Below the pieces are notes generated by a model. The model was not told the origin of the DNA, did not search any database, and was given only the letters and a program-made list of their open reading frames with translations. The position numbers were made by a program, and so were the translations under genes. From assembly GCA_023249165.1 (NCBI GenBank), contig JAHFDE010000021.1:1-19343 (forward strand): a stretch of DNA of 19,343 bases, given 5' to 3'. The number at the start of each line of letters is the position of its first letter. The stretch's first letter is position 1. This document shows, piece by piece, positions 1 to 6,924 of this stretch. The stretch is from Candidatus Methylomirabilota bacterium (GTDB lineage: Bacteria; Methylomirabilota; Methylomirabilia; Methylomirabilales; CSP1-5).

Positions 1-238
1 TGTCCATGGCGGCCACCCCCCCAATGGGGAATCCGTAGCCCCAATGGCCGTCGGGCATGCAGAGGGCGTACTTCTGGATCCCGGGCAGGCAGGCGACGTT
101 GGTCACCTGCTCGAAGACCCCCTGATCCATCTCCTTGAACAGGTCGTCCGTGGCGTAGATCCGGGCCGGGACCAACATGCCTTCCTTGGCGGTGCGAGGG
201 ATCTCCCAGATGCCCTCGGCGATCTTCTTGGCTTCCAT
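1..238 (-). CDS. rtcB: RtcB-type RNA ligase, N-terminal part (partial)
   Basis: RtcB is a GTP- and manganese-dependent RNA ligase that joins 2',3'-cyclic phosphate ends to 5'-hydroxyl ends in tRNA splicing or RNA repair. Only the first 79 residues are in the window; the gene runs off the left edge. The translation has the family's start, including VTNVACLPGI, the metal-site region CMPDGHWGYGFPIGGVAA, and the early Asp and Gly of that motif. The first ligands (Cys and Asp of CMPDGH) are present, so nothing suggests loss of activity. The ATG at 238 follows GGGGGTAGG on the minus strand. It lies 12 bases after the archease stop, so the two are almost certainly co-transcribed. This pairing is known: archease activates RtcB. 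Family assignment is firm; whether the rest of the gene is intact cannot be seen. Confidence 0.94.
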   Translation of the reverse strand, partial: MEAKKIAEGIWEIPRTAKEGMLVPARIYATDDLFKEMDQGVFEQVTNVACLPGIQKYALCMPDGHWGYGFPIGGVAAMD

Positions 239-250
239 GATCCTACCCCC

Positions 251-676
251 TTAGATGTCGAGGATGACCTGCGCCCTCCATCCGTGAGGCGTCTTCGTGA
301 GGGAAAACAGATGGTAGGTTACCGCCTTGACATCCACTTTGAGCGACATCGTCTCGTAATTGATCTGGTCTCCCCACGCCGTCGCCTCAAGCTCGCACTC
401 GGTCCCCTCGCGGATGGTAATCGCGAATCGCCGGAACAGGAGACATGCCGCATCCTTGAGGTAGATGAGCTCTGCGAGCCAGCGGAAGAGGAGGGTCTCC
501 AGATCCTCGGCGCGGAGCGAGATCAGGCGCGGCAGGGTGGGCGACAGCCCATCCAGATCCACCATCGCCTCGGTGAGGGCAAGCGCTGCCGCCTCGAAGA
601 CCTCGGCGAGTGTCCGTCCCTCCGCCTCGAAGGCCACGTCGGCGATGGCAATCTCTTCGAGGAACCGATAGGGCAT
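251..676 (-). CDS. Archease, activator of RtcB
   Basis: Archease is a small protein that speeds RtcB guanylylation and allows multiple turnovers. The 141-residue product matches the family's usual length and pattern. It opens with YRFLEEIAIADVAFEAEG, corresponding to the archease D-hx-h-AD-h start. The middle has a helix ending in LLFRWLAELIYL, and the C-terminal LKVDVKAVTYHLFSL holds the family's conserved K-x-VTYH segment. The early Asp usually read as DHTADV appears as EEIAIADV, so the first acidic metal ligand is Glu-like here. The ATG at 676 has GGAGAGGGG just upstream. It is the first gene behind the promoter at 707-735 and is followed within 12 bases by rtcB, forming a two-gene RNA end-repair unit. 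Confidence 0.93.
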   Translation of the reverse strand: MPYRFLEEIAIADVAFEAEGRTLAEVFEAAALALTEAMVDLDGLSPTLPRLISLRAEDLETLLFRWLAELIYLKDAACLLFRRFAITIREGTECELEATAWGDQINYETMSLKVDVKAVTYHLFSLTKTPHGWRAQVILDI

Positions 677-706
677 GCCCCTCTCCGACTACCGCCCCCG
701 GGAACA

Positions 707-735
707 ACTATAGGAAGCGATCGGGAAAATGTCAA
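707..735 (-). promoter_or_regulatory. Sigma-70-type promoter of archease-rtcB
   Basis: On the minus strand, TTGACA at 735-730 is followed after exactly 17 bases by TATAGT at 712-707. Start of transcription would fall near 700, giving a leader of about 25 bases before the archease ATG at 676. The -35 is a perfect consensus and the -10 matches five of six. Confidence 0.75.
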
Positions 736-807
736 AGTCCTTTTCGACAGGGTCGATCACCGGTGTCAGGGTCGAGCGAGGGTCGATTCAAAGAGACAGG
801 GTCACTC

Positions 808-1482
808 CTACGGTATCGGCCGGTGGAGGACGGGGGCGGCCCGTTGAATGGCGGTCAGGACCTCCTCCGGAGTTTCGGCCAGGGTAAAGATGGTCATCTC
901 CTCAGCACTGACCCTTCCCCGCCCCACAGCCGTCTGGGTGAGCCACTCGAGCAACCCCTGCCAGTAGTCCCGCCCCACGAGGACCACCGGGAAGGGACGG
1001 ATCTTGTGGGTCTGGATCAGGGTGGCCGATTCGAAGAGCTCATCCAGCGTCCCGAGTCCCCCAGGCAGGAAGACGAAGGCGACGGAGTACCGGACAAACA
1101 TGACCTTCCGGACGAAGAAGTAGCGGAAGTTCAGGAGGCTGGTGACATACGGGTTGATCGGCTGCTCCAGCGGGAGCTGGATGTTCAATCCGATGGAGGG
1201 GCCTCCCGCTTCCCGCGCCCCCTTATTTGCCGCCTCCATAATCCCGGGTCCCGCACCGGTCAGGACGGCGAACCCGTGCTGGACCAGGAGGCGGCCAATC
1301 CCCTCGGCGACCCCATAGTATGGGTCGTGCCGGGTCGCCCGGGATGACCCGAAGATGGCCACGCCGGGAGGAATCCGCGAGAGGACCTCGAACCCCTCAG
1401 CGAATTCGGCCATGATCCGGTACAACCGGTCTGTATCCTCCACGCGCAGGTGATTCAGGACGAACTGATCGGGGGAGGGCAT
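808..1482 (-). CDS. LOG family / TIGR00730-type Rossmann-fold nucleotide phosphoribohydrolase
   Basis: Members cleave the N-glycosidic bond of nucleoside 5'-monophosphates; some activate cytokinins (LOG), others are PpnN-like nucleotide hydrolases. In the 224-residue product, a Rossmann-type start VAIFGSSRAT lies at 41-50, GAGPGIMEAANKGA at 76-89, the RKxxF-like FVRKVMFV at 123-130 and the signature PGGLGTLDE at 140-148. The last two supply the Arg and Glu of the family's active site, so it looks active. I start at the ATG at 1482 because GGAG sits six bases before it. An in-frame ATG at 1515 would add 11 residues but has no ribosome site, only AT-rich sequence. The old name 'lysine decarboxylase' does not apply. 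It lies 131 bases upstream of archease, which has its own promoter, so a functional link is not shown. Confidence 0.9.
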   Translation of the reverse strand: MPSPDQFVLNHLRVEDTDRLYRIMAEFAEGFEVLSRIPPGVAIFGSSRATRHDPYYGVAEGIGRLLVQHGFAVLTGAGPGIMEAANKGAREAGGPSIGLNIQLPLEQPINPYVTSLLNFRYFFVRKVMFVRYSVAFVFLPGGLGTLDELFESATLIQTHKIRPFPVVLVGRDYWQGLLEWLTQTAVGRGRVSAEEMTIFTLAETPEEVLTAIQRAAPVLHRPIP

Positions 1483-1583
1483 CTTCTTCTCCGTGTGGCC
1501 TCCAAGACGGAGCATTTATTCTATCACGACTTACAGTTTCTCGGCATTGAACTTACGGCCGGGCCGTCCGACGCATCAGCCCC

Positions 1584-1612
1584 TTGACATGGAGGCGTGA
1601 GGGCGCCACAAT
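1584..1612 (+). promoter_or_regulatory. Promoter of the HtrA-like gene
   Basis: TTGACA at 1584-1589, a 17-base spacer and CACAAT at 1607-1612. Transcription from about 1619 would leave a leader near 180 bases before the ATG at 1797. The rest of the 1483-1796 gap holds no convincing gene; small open frames there lack ribosome sites and family resemblance. Confidence 0.5.
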
Positions 1613-1796
1613 TTGCCCCCGACGATTTCACCCTTGCATGAATGAGGCTTGCACGAATCAACCCAACCGCTCGCGGGCAAGACCACCCTCCTCCGGCTCT
1701 CCGAATAGGGGAAGGAGAAGAAGGCTTTTCCTTTGGCATCCCTGGGCGAAGTTGCTAAGATGATCTGCCGAGGTCATCATCCTGCGGAGTGCCGTC

Positions 1797-2696
1797 ATGG
1801 ATGCGCCACCCGAGTTGGTCAACGGGGTCCTCCCCGCCGTGGTCAGTATCGAGGCGGCGGTCAAGCCGGGCCACCCCTCCACGGTGGTCCTGGGGACTGA
1901 GCGGAGAGGCACCGGGGTCATTGTGGATACCGGAGGGTATCTCCTGACGGTCAACTATGTGGTGATAGGGGCATACCGTCTTGGCGTGGGCCTGACGGAT
2001 GGCCGGCGCTTTCAGGCGCATCTGGTGGCGCGCGACTTTGACAGCGGCCTGGCCGTCCTCAAAATTCCACCCCAGGACCTTCCGGTAGTGCGTCTCGGCT
2101 CCTCGATGGACATCATCCTGGGACAGCCGGTGTTCCTCTTGGCCGCGACCGGGACGGTCGAGCGGCGGGTGGCCGAGGGGTTCATCTCCTATCTCGGAGA
2201 GTTCGACACCCACTGGGAGTACATGCTCTCGAAGGTGATCGGGGTGACGATTCAGAACCCAGGCCTCGGCGGGGCTCCCCTCTTTGATCTGGCCGGGCGT
2301 GTGGTCGGCATCGCCGCGTTCAACGTCTCCGAGGTGGCGCGCGCGACGATCGCGATTCCGGTGGAGCTGTATCAGCTCAACCGGACGGAGCTTTTGGAAT
2401 TCGGTCAGATCGTGAGCCGGCCGACGCGGGCGTGGATCGGGGCGTATTTGCAGCCGACGGACCGCGGGGTGATGGTGGCGGGGTTGGTCCCCGGAGGGCC
2501 GGCAGAGACGGCGGGGATCCGGGAGGGGGACATCATCATCGCCGTGGACTTCTGCTCGGTCGAGACCCGGCGCGACTTGTACGAGGAGCTGTGGAAGAAA
2601 CGGGCCCACGACAAAGTGGTCCTCAAGATCCTTCGAGAAGAGCAGGTCATCGTCATTGAGGTGGTCAGCGGGAGCCGCGAGGATTTCTATAAGTAA
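1797..2696 (+). CDS. HtrA/DegP-like protein with PDZ domain and missing catalytic triad (pseudoprotease)
   Basis: The 299-residue product has the layout of a short HtrA: a chymotrypsin-type domain at about 10-195 and one PDZ domain at about 205-293. The trypsin-like landmarks are easy to align, but each catalytic residue is changed. The His of TNNHVV is Tyr54 in LLTVNYVV, the Asp of SDLAVLK is Gly84 in DSGLAVLKI, and the Ser of GNSGGPLF is Gly158 in GLGGAPLF. The scaffold around each site is kept and the PDZ core VPGGPAETAGIREGDIII at 231-248 is intact. This suggests a folded binding protein rather than a decaying gene. There is no signal peptide or N-terminal TM helix, so it is probably cytoplasmic, unlike most HtrA proteins. 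The downstream deacetylase follows closely and may be co-transcribed. Fold is confident; function is unknown. Confidence 0.86.
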   Translation: MDAPPELVNGVLPAVVSIEAAVKPGHPSTVVLGTERRGTGVIVDTGGYLLTVNYVVIGAYRLGVGLTDGRRFQAHLVARDFDSGLAVLKIPPQDLPVVRLGSSMDIILGQPVFLLAATGTVERRVAEGFISYLGEFDTHWEYMLSKVIGVTIQNPGLGGAPLFDLAGRVVGIAAFNVSEVARATIAIPVELYQLNRTELLEFGQIVSRPTRAWIGAYLQPTDRGVMVAGLVPGGPAETAGIREGDIIIAVDFCSVETRRDLYEELWKKRAHDKVVLKILREEQVIVIEVVSGSREDFYK

Positions 2697-2732
2697 GAGG
2701 GCGCACGGCTCAGTGTGTCGGACGGGAGAGCG

Positions 2733-3452
2733 ATGGGGCGTGCGTTAGATTTTCTCGCCTTTGGGGCGCATCCCGATGATGCCGAGATCGGGGCCGGGGC
2801 CTTCCTCCTCAAGATGAAGGCGCGCGGGCATCGGACGGGGATCGTCAGTCTCACCGAAGGGGATATGGGGGCGGGGACCCGGAAGCTCCGGAGGGGGGAG
2901 GCGGCGGCGGCGGCCAGAATCCTTGAGCTGGATGTCTTCGAGATCCTTCGCCTGGGGGATACCCGCCTCGAGGATAATCTGAGGAACCGGAGGCAGGTGG
3001 CCTCCCTCATCCGCAAGTATCGTCCCAGGATCGTGCTGGCACCCCACTACGGTGTGGAGCCGGGGCGAGGACGCGGGCACGCCGACCACATTGCGGCCGG
3101 CCACCTGGTGACCCACGCCGCCAACTTCGCCCACCTGGAGAAGTTTCCCGCAGGGGGGCGGCCCCACGCGGTGCAAAAGATCCTGTACTATTTTATGATC
3201 CCCTTTGAGCGTCCCTCCTTCATCGTCCCCGTGGACGAGGAGCTGCCGCGGGCGCTTCAGGCCGTGAGCGCCCACAGGTCCCAGTTCGGCCGGCCGGGGT
3301 ACCGGTCGGTTCCTGGCCGCCTCGAGGCGGTGGCCCGCTATTTCGGTCTCCTCGTCGGGTGCACCTACGGCCAGGCATTCTACACTCAGGAGATCTTTCG
3401 GATCGACGATCCCTTGCTCCTCTTCCAGAGGCCCGACCACGGTGAAGAGTGA
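2733..3452 (+). CDS. PIG-L family deacetylase, BshB1-like
   Basis: PIG-L/LmbE enzymes are zinc-dependent N-acetyl-hexosamine deacetylases; BshB1 members deacetylate GlcNAc-malate in bacillithiol synthesis. The 239-residue product starts LDFLAFGAHPDDAEIGAG, giving the zinc motif AHPDD at 12-16, with the third zinc His in GHADH at 115-119. The stretch LTEGDMGAGT and the RGEAAAAARIL helix at 55-64 also match BshB1-type sequences. The C-terminal CTYGQAFYTQEIF resembles the BshB1 ending. I chose ATG 2733 because GGGAG lies four bases upstream; a GTG at 2715 would add six residues without a proper ribosome site. The substrate is inferred: no other bacillithiol gene is in the window, so a different glycoside is possible. 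Confidence 0.9.
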   Translation: MGRALDFLAFGAHPDDAEIGAGAFLLKMKARGHRTGIVSLTEGDMGAGTRKLRRGEAAAAARILELDVFEILRLGDTRLEDNLRNRRQVASLIRKYRPRIVLAPHYGVEPGRGRGHADHIAAGHLVTHAANFAHLEKFPAGGRPHAVQKILYYFMIPFERPSFIVPVDEELPRALQAVSAHRSQFGRPGYRSVPGRLEAVARYFGLLVGCTYGQAFYTQEIFRIDDPLLLFQRPDHGEE

Positions 3453-3836
3453 GATAAAGCCGGCTCGGGAAGAGCATCCTTCGTCGGCGGAAAATTCCGC
3501 TGGGCGCTGATTCCGTTGCAACAGCACCCTCGGCCCCTCGCTCCGGGGCTCACGCGGCGACCCTATGCGGCGGCTTACGGCCTGGGTCCCGCCGTGTTCA
3601 CGATCCGTGCAAGGAAGGCGGGCACGGATCGCGCCTCGGTTTCCCAGGCCGTCGCCCGCCGAGGGACCCCGCCGCTTCCGCCAATGTCGCTCGGGACCTA
3701 CAGGCGCTCTTGCCCTGGCGGGACCTCGGCGGGACGCAAACCAGTTTTCGCCTTCCGGCCGAATGCGGTTCCCTCGCCGGCTCGTCGAGGGGCAGAGATC
3801 GGGTGTTTGGTCTTGCACGGTCATCGGTCAACGAAT
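3453..3836. other. Gene-free stretch rich in inverted repeats (possible structured RNA)
   Basis: No convincing gene lies between the convergent deacetylase and YdjM-type genes. Open frames here have no ribosome sites and basic, low-complexity translations. Instead a run of inverted repeats is seen: 3487-3500 (5 bp), 3533-3549 (5 bp, GCCCC/GGGGC), 3555-3594 (9 bp with a 2-base bulge), 3601-3631 (10 bp perfect), 3655-3733 (16 bp with a 3x1 internal loop) and 3771-3791 (6 bp). None is followed by a T-run, so they are not ordinary intrinsic terminators. GC richness makes short stems likely by chance; the 10- and 16-bp ones are less so. No match to RNase P, tmRNA, SRP or 6S landmarks was noticed. 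Confidence 0.4.
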
Positions 3837-4367
3837 TTAGCGGTGGAGAAAGAAGGCAACGGCCACCCTGCCCGCCATCACGACCAATCCCACGAGGAGA
3901 AGGGGGCGGGCCAGGAGGCGCGGAAGGATGAGGATGAGCGCGATCCCGATGAGGGCGGTCCCCTTGAAGAAGGGATCTCGCCACCAGAAGAGGCCCAGGG
4001 CGTAGTCGTGAGATGAGAGGGGGGCGAGAGGACGGAGGGGGTAGCTGGGCAGCGCGTCGAGAGCCAGGTGGATGAGTCCTCCCACGAAGGCGTAGAGCAC
4101 GAGGACAAAGAGGGAGCGCCTTTTCGAAGACACGGTGATGAGCCCCGCCGTCACCACTGAGAGAAGGGTCACTCCACCCAGGGTATGGGTGAGCGTCCGG
4201 TGCTGCTCGAAGTAGAAGCGGGGGTCGACCAGGTAGAAGATGGCGTCGATGTCAGGAGCCATGGACCCAAGGAAAACCGCGGCCGAGATCTCTGTCATTC
4301 CCACCTTTCCCTTGGCGAGTCCCAGGGCGGCGAAGGCCCCAACCGCAGCATGCGTCGTGACATCCAT
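3837..4367 (-). CDS. YdjM-like membrane-bound metal-dependent hydrolase
   Basis: The 176-residue product matches the LexA-binding, inner-membrane hydrolase family (YdjM/DUF457). Key polar motifs are THAAVG at 5-10, MAPDIDAI at 37-43, HRTLTHT at 56-62 and HLALD at 100-104. The spaced His and Asp residues form the presumed metal site. Hydrophobic spans at about 62-80, 86-104, 135-149 and 154-173 would cross the inner membrane. I start at ATG 4367, with GGGAGG seven bases upstream; a frame extension to 4409 adds 14 unrelated residues. The biochemical substrate is unknown for most of this family. It is divergent from the next gene to the right, with an 84-base gap. Confidence 0.85.
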   Translation of the reverse strand: MDVTTHAAVGAFAALGLAKGKVGMTEISAAVFLGSMAPDIDAIFYLVDPRFYFEQHRTLTHTLGGVTLLSVVTAGLITVSSKRRSLFVLVLYAFVGGLIHLALDALPSYPLRPLAPLSSHDYALGLFWWRDPFFKGTALIGIALILILPRLLARPLLLVGLVVMAGRVAVAFFLHR

Positions 4368-4451
4368 GGGTGCCCTCCCAGTACATTCCAGCCCTTGTAC
4401 CAGGGGCAATGGTGACGGTCAAGTAGACGTTTCGGCGATGCTCCGCTCGGC

Positions 4452-4976
4452 GTGACGCACACTTTCATGGTGGAGGAGCAGCGCATCGGGCGCCTCGGGT
4501 CGACGGAAATTATCCGGTGGGCGTCGCGCGGGTTGCCTCCGGGACTCCATGCGCTCATCCTTCCGGAGGACACGTACCTTCTCCTGCAGACAGTGACCCA
4601 GGAATTAGACCCGAAGCTCACCCCCCTTGACCTCTGGGCCGCTCTGGAGCGGGCCATGCGCGCAGAGAAGCGTCCGCTGGGCTCGGTCATCATCGAGGAT
4701 GGGAGGCCTCGGGGGGTGACATATATCGCCCGCGTGATCGCGTACGACTTTGACAGCGAGCCGATCTGTCGCACAGAGGATGTGCGTACTGGTCTCCGGA
4801 GTGCCCTCAGCGAGCTGGTGGGGCGCGGGTGTGAGACGATCGGGGTCCTTCCCCTTGGCACGATGCGAGGCGGCATCTCGCAGGAGGAATATGACGAGAT
4901 CCTCCACGCGGTGGCCGGCCGCCTTCAAGGGCAGTCGCCCCGGACGCTCTATCTCCTCGAGAATCTCTCCCGCTGA
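4452..4976 (+). CDS. Uncharacterised protein with a macro-domain-like C-terminus
   Basis: I do not recognise the whole 174-residue protein. Its second half has the rhythm of a macro (ADP-ribose-binding) domain tail: VTYIARVIAYDF, then an amphipathic helix DVRTGLRSALSELVGRG, the strand ETIGVLPLGTMRGG at 135-148, and a final helix. In macro domains the corresponding segment is an ALPLLGTxxGG-type loop that cradles the phosphates. The N-terminal half does not show the usual Asn-Ala-Ala-N motif, so ligand binding is uncertain. The GTG at 4452 has no clear ribosome site; ATG 4467 is an alternative. It is the first of three closely spaced plus-strand genes (gaps of about 52 bases), so an operon is likely. 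The gene is probably real, the family tentative. Confidence 0.65.
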   Translation: MTHTFMVEEQRIGRLGSTEIIRWASRGLPPGLHALILPEDTYLLLQTVTQELDPKLTPLDLWAALERAMRAEKRPLGSVIIEDGRPRGVTYIARVIAYDFDSEPICRTEDVRTGLRSALSELVGRGCETIGVLPLGTMRGGISQEEYDEILHAVAGRLQGQSPRTLYLLENLSR

Positions 4977-4977
4977 T

Positions 4978-5012
4978 GGCTGACTGCGGACGGCTGACGG
5001 CTGAAAGGCTGA
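4978..5012 (+). repeat. Four copies of GGCTGA in the intergenic gap
   Basis: GGCTGA occurs at 4978-4983, 4992-4997, 4999-5004 and 5007-5012, between the stop of the preceding gene and the ribosome site of the 70-residue protein. It is a short degenerate direct repeat with no obvious function; slippage or a repeat family are both possible. Confidence 0.5.
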
Positions 5013-5028
5013 AAGAAGGAGGGACGCG

Positions 5029-5241
5029 ATGACGCCACAAGAGATCAAACGGCATGTCGGCAAGCGGGTGACCCTGAAGCTCATGGCCGACGCCCCCGGG
5101 GGACCCACCGTGACGGGGCACCTGGTGGGGACCCTTGAGGCGGCGGACGGCCTGGTCGTCTACGTCGAACCTGAAGGCTCACCCCGCGGCCAGCGACTCA
5201 CGGTGCATTATCATCATATCGTGAGCCTGAACCCTTCCTGA
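5029..5241 (+). CDS. Small uncharacterised protein, possible Sm/SH3-like barrel
   Basis: This 70-residue product has no family I recognise. A strong GGAGG lies five bases before the ATG, which supports translation. After a short N-terminal helix (TPQEIKRHVGKR) the rest is a series of alternating strands: VTLKLMA, TVTGHLVGTLEAADG, LVVYVEPEG, QRLTVHYHHIVSLNP. A G-x-L/V-x(n)-V-Y-V pattern ending in a strand before IVSL resembles Sm-like or SH3-type small barrels such as those binding RNA. That is inference from pattern only. It sits between the macro-like and PAS genes with gaps of about 52 bases on both sides and the same direction. Confidence 0.65.
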   Translation: MTPQEIKRHVGKRVTLKLMADAPGGPTVTGHLVGTLEAADGLVVYVEPEGSPRGQRLTVHYHHIVSLNPS

Positions 5242-5294
5242 CGGAACGGAGGGGTCCAGGATGCGGGAGGATTTCTCGAGAGAGGAGGGAGACC

Positions 5295-5732
5295 GTGTCG
5301 ATGTATGAGCGGGTCGTCCGGGGGGCAGCGGACGCGATCGTGCTGGCCAGCCCGGACGGGAAGATCGAGCTGTGGAACCCCGCGGCCGAGCGGCTGTTCG
5401 GGTTTACCGAGGCGGAGGCCCTTGGGCAACCGCTGGATATCGTCATCCCCGAGAAGTACCGGGAGCGGCACTGGGCCGGTTTTCGTGAGGTCATGCGGAC
5501 CGGGAAGACCCACTACGGCGATCAGGTCCTCCGGGTCCCGGCCCTCAGGAAGGACGGGAGCCGATTCTCCATTGCGTTCACGGTCGGGTTGCTGCAAAAG
5601 ACCGATGGGCAGGTGGAGGGGATCTTCGCTGTGATGCGCGATGACACCGAGGCCTTCAACACGCACAAGGCGCTTCGGGACCGGGTCAAGGAGCTGGAGC
5701 AGGCCCTGGAGGGAGCGAAGGCGAAGCGATGA
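5295..5732 (+). CDS. Stand-alone PAS domain protein
   Basis: The 145-residue product is one PAS domain with a short helical tail. Landmarks are VVRGAADAIVLASPDGKIELWNPAAERLFGF at 7-37, the typical N-x-A-x-x-x-x-F-G start, then EALGQPLDIVIPEKYRERH, the HYGDQVLRVPALRKDGSRFSIAF region at 73-95, and the closing strand GIFAVMRDDTE. Residues 122-145 form a probable coiled coil. No kinase, HAMP, GGDEF or DNA-binding domain follows, so it may sense a ligand or partner as a free unit, or pair with a kinase encoded elsewhere. The GTG at 5295 follows GGAGG at seven bases. No heme or flavin signature residue can be called. Confidence 0.86.
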   Translation: MSMYERVVRGAADAIVLASPDGKIELWNPAAERLFGFTEAEALGQPLDIVIPEKYRERHWAGFREVMRTGKTHYGDQVLRVPALRKDGSRFSIAFTVGLLQKTDGQVEGIFAVMRDDTEAFNTHKALRDRVKELEQALEGAKAKR

Positions 5733-5755
5733 GGGGCCGGGGTTGCAAGAATCTA

Positions 5756-5784
5756 TTGACTCGCGCCGGATGACAGGGTATAGG
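5756..5784 (+). promoter_or_regulatory. Promoter of the HU gene
   Basis: TTGACT at 5756-5761, a 17-base spacer and TATAGG at 5779-5784, placing the transcript start near 5791 and a leader of about 48 bases before the ATG at 5839. HU therefore probably has its own transcript despite lying after the PAS gene. Confidence 0.65.
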
Positions 5785-5838
5785 TTTCACCTGCGGGAAG
5801 CGGGGTTGGGTTAAACACTCACGGCAAGGGAGGGCGGA

Positions 5839-6126
5839 ATGGCAAAGATGATAACCAAGTCACAGCTTGTCGGACGTCTGGCGGAGAAGGCAAAGATTAC
5901 CAAGGTCAGCGCGGCAGCGATCCTCGATGAGATCGCTTCCCTGGCGGCGAAGGAAGCGAAGAACGGCTTTGTCATCCCAGGGATCGGCAAGGTGGTCCTC
6001 GTCAACCGGAAGGCGCGCATGGGTCGCAACCCCCAGACCGGCCAGCCCCTCAGGATTCCTGCCAAGCGGGTGGTCCGAATCCGGATCGCGAAGGCGCTCA
6101 AGGACGCCGTCCTGGGCCGGAAATAA
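5839..6126 (+). CDS. HU family DNA-binding protein
   Basis: HU proteins are dimeric nucleoid proteins that bend DNA. The 95-residue product has the HU helical base MITKSQLVGRLAEKAKITKVSAAAILDEI, the hinge strand NGFVIPGIGKVVLVNRKARMGRNPQTGQPLRIP at about 47-76 with the conserved G-x-G-x-h and GRNPxTG, and the C-terminal VVRIRIAKALKDAV. The GRNPQTG arm with its intercalating Pro is intact. GGGAGGGCGGA precedes the ATG. The tail is slightly longer than in classical HU (about 90). It has its own promoter and is closed by the hairpin at 6180-6242. Confidence 0.96.
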   Translation: MAKMITKSQLVGRLAEKAKITKVSAAAILDEIASLAAKEAKNGFVIPGIGKVVLVNRKARMGRNPQTGQPLRIPAKRVVRIRIAKALKDAVLGRK

Positions 6127-6179
6127 TCCCCTCCGGAACACCAGGGAGGGCATCGGACTTCCTTCGGCGGGAGAGGATT

Positions 6180-6242
6180 GCCCCCGGGGGTTCAAGGCGC
6201 CCCGATGCAGGCCGGGCTGGCTCGCCTGAACCCCTGGGGGGC
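6180..6242. terminator. Large hairpin between convergent HU and TenA-like genes
   Basis: Arms at 6180-6199 and 6223-6242 pair over 18 bp with one bulged base and a small internal loop; the 23-base loop is itself GC-rich. On the plus strand the stem is followed by CTATTTTG, so it can end the HU transcript. The 3' arm reaches into the stop codon of the opposing gene by one base. T-richness on the minus side is poor, so two-way action is uncertain. Confidence 0.6.
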
Positions 6243-6910
6243 TATTTTGCCAGCGCTCGGTAGAGGGTATCCCAGTAGAGAAACTCGTAGCCCTGGAGCA
6301 TGCGGGCTGCCCGTTTTATCCGCGTGGTCTCGACCCCTCGATTGAGCCCCTCCTGGATTACCCGCAGGGCCCGCTCCTCGAAACCCGGCGGCAGGTCGCT
6401 GAATAGGTTAAAGAAGCCGACATCCCCATCCTTCATCTGGTATCGCGCCTTCAGCGCCTGGCTCATGCGGGCGCAGTTCGACCCCCACGCTTTGAGATTC
6501 ACCAGGAAGGCGGCGGCAAACTCGGCGCACGAGCCGAAGAGGGCGAGCCAGGCGACGTAGGCACTGTACGCGAATGCCCCGGGGAGCGGCTCGGTACCCG
6601 TGAGGTCGCCCGCCGGGATGGCCAGGGCGGTGGCGAAGGCCTCGAGGGCTTCCAGGGCCGCCCGCTCTCCCTGGATCCCCCCCCAGAAGAACTCCCGCGT
6701 TTCAGCGGAGTCCGCCTTGACAATCACAAGGGCCATCGAGCGGAGATCACTGCCGATGATGTGGTACTGCTGGCCTGCGAAGCGACGGAGCTCGTCGCGC
6801 GAGACCGCTCCGGCCTCTACGGCGTCCAGGTAGGGATGCCGGCGGATCTGTGCCTCGACCGTCTGAAGTCCCTGCCGCGTCTCTTCCACGAGGTGACGTG
6901 CATCCACCAT
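6242..6910 (-). CDS. TenA/PqqC-fold (heme-oxygenase-like) protein
   Basis: The 222-residue all-helical product fits the TENA/THI-4/PqqC superfamily, whose members include thiaminase II, PqqC oxidase and diiron oxidases. Visible landmarks are the N-terminal helix with HPYLDAVEAGAVSRDELRRF (25-44), then QQYHIIGSDLRSMALVIVKA (47-66), the helix GIQGERAALEALEAFA (78-93), and FAYSAYVAWLALFGSCAEFAAAFLVNL (113-139). A TRIKRAARMLQGYEFLYWDTLY tail closes it. The active-site Cys of thiaminase II is not obvious in its usual context, so thiamine salvage should not be assumed. It starts 14 bases after the stop of the two-TM protein, which suggests co-transcription. Fold is firm, reaction unknown. Confidence 0.85.
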   Translation of the reverse strand: MVDARHLVEETRQGLQTVEAQIRRHPYLDAVEAGAVSRDELRRFAGQQYHIIGSDLRSMALVIVKADSAETREFFWGGIQGERAALEALEAFATALAIPAGDLTGTEPLPGAFAYSAYVAWLALFGSCAEFAAAFLVNLKAWGSNCARMSQALKARYQMKDGDVGFFNLFSDLPPGFEERALRVIQEGLNRGVETTRIKRAARMLQGYEFLYWDTLYRALAK

Positions 6911-6924
6911 GATGGGTGCCTCCT

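Noticed and set aside
610..1347. Long plus-strand open frame over the archease and LOG genes
   Set aside because: Antisense shadow of two recognised genes with biased basic/proline-rich translation.
2745..3824. Long open frame on the minus strand across the deacetylase
   Set aside because: It is antisense to a well-supported gene, lacks a family pattern and arises from high GC codon use.
6181..6205. T-arm-like GGTTCAAGG that might mark a tRNA
   Set aside because: The stem around it is part of a long inverted repeat and no acceptor, D or anticodon arms can be placed.
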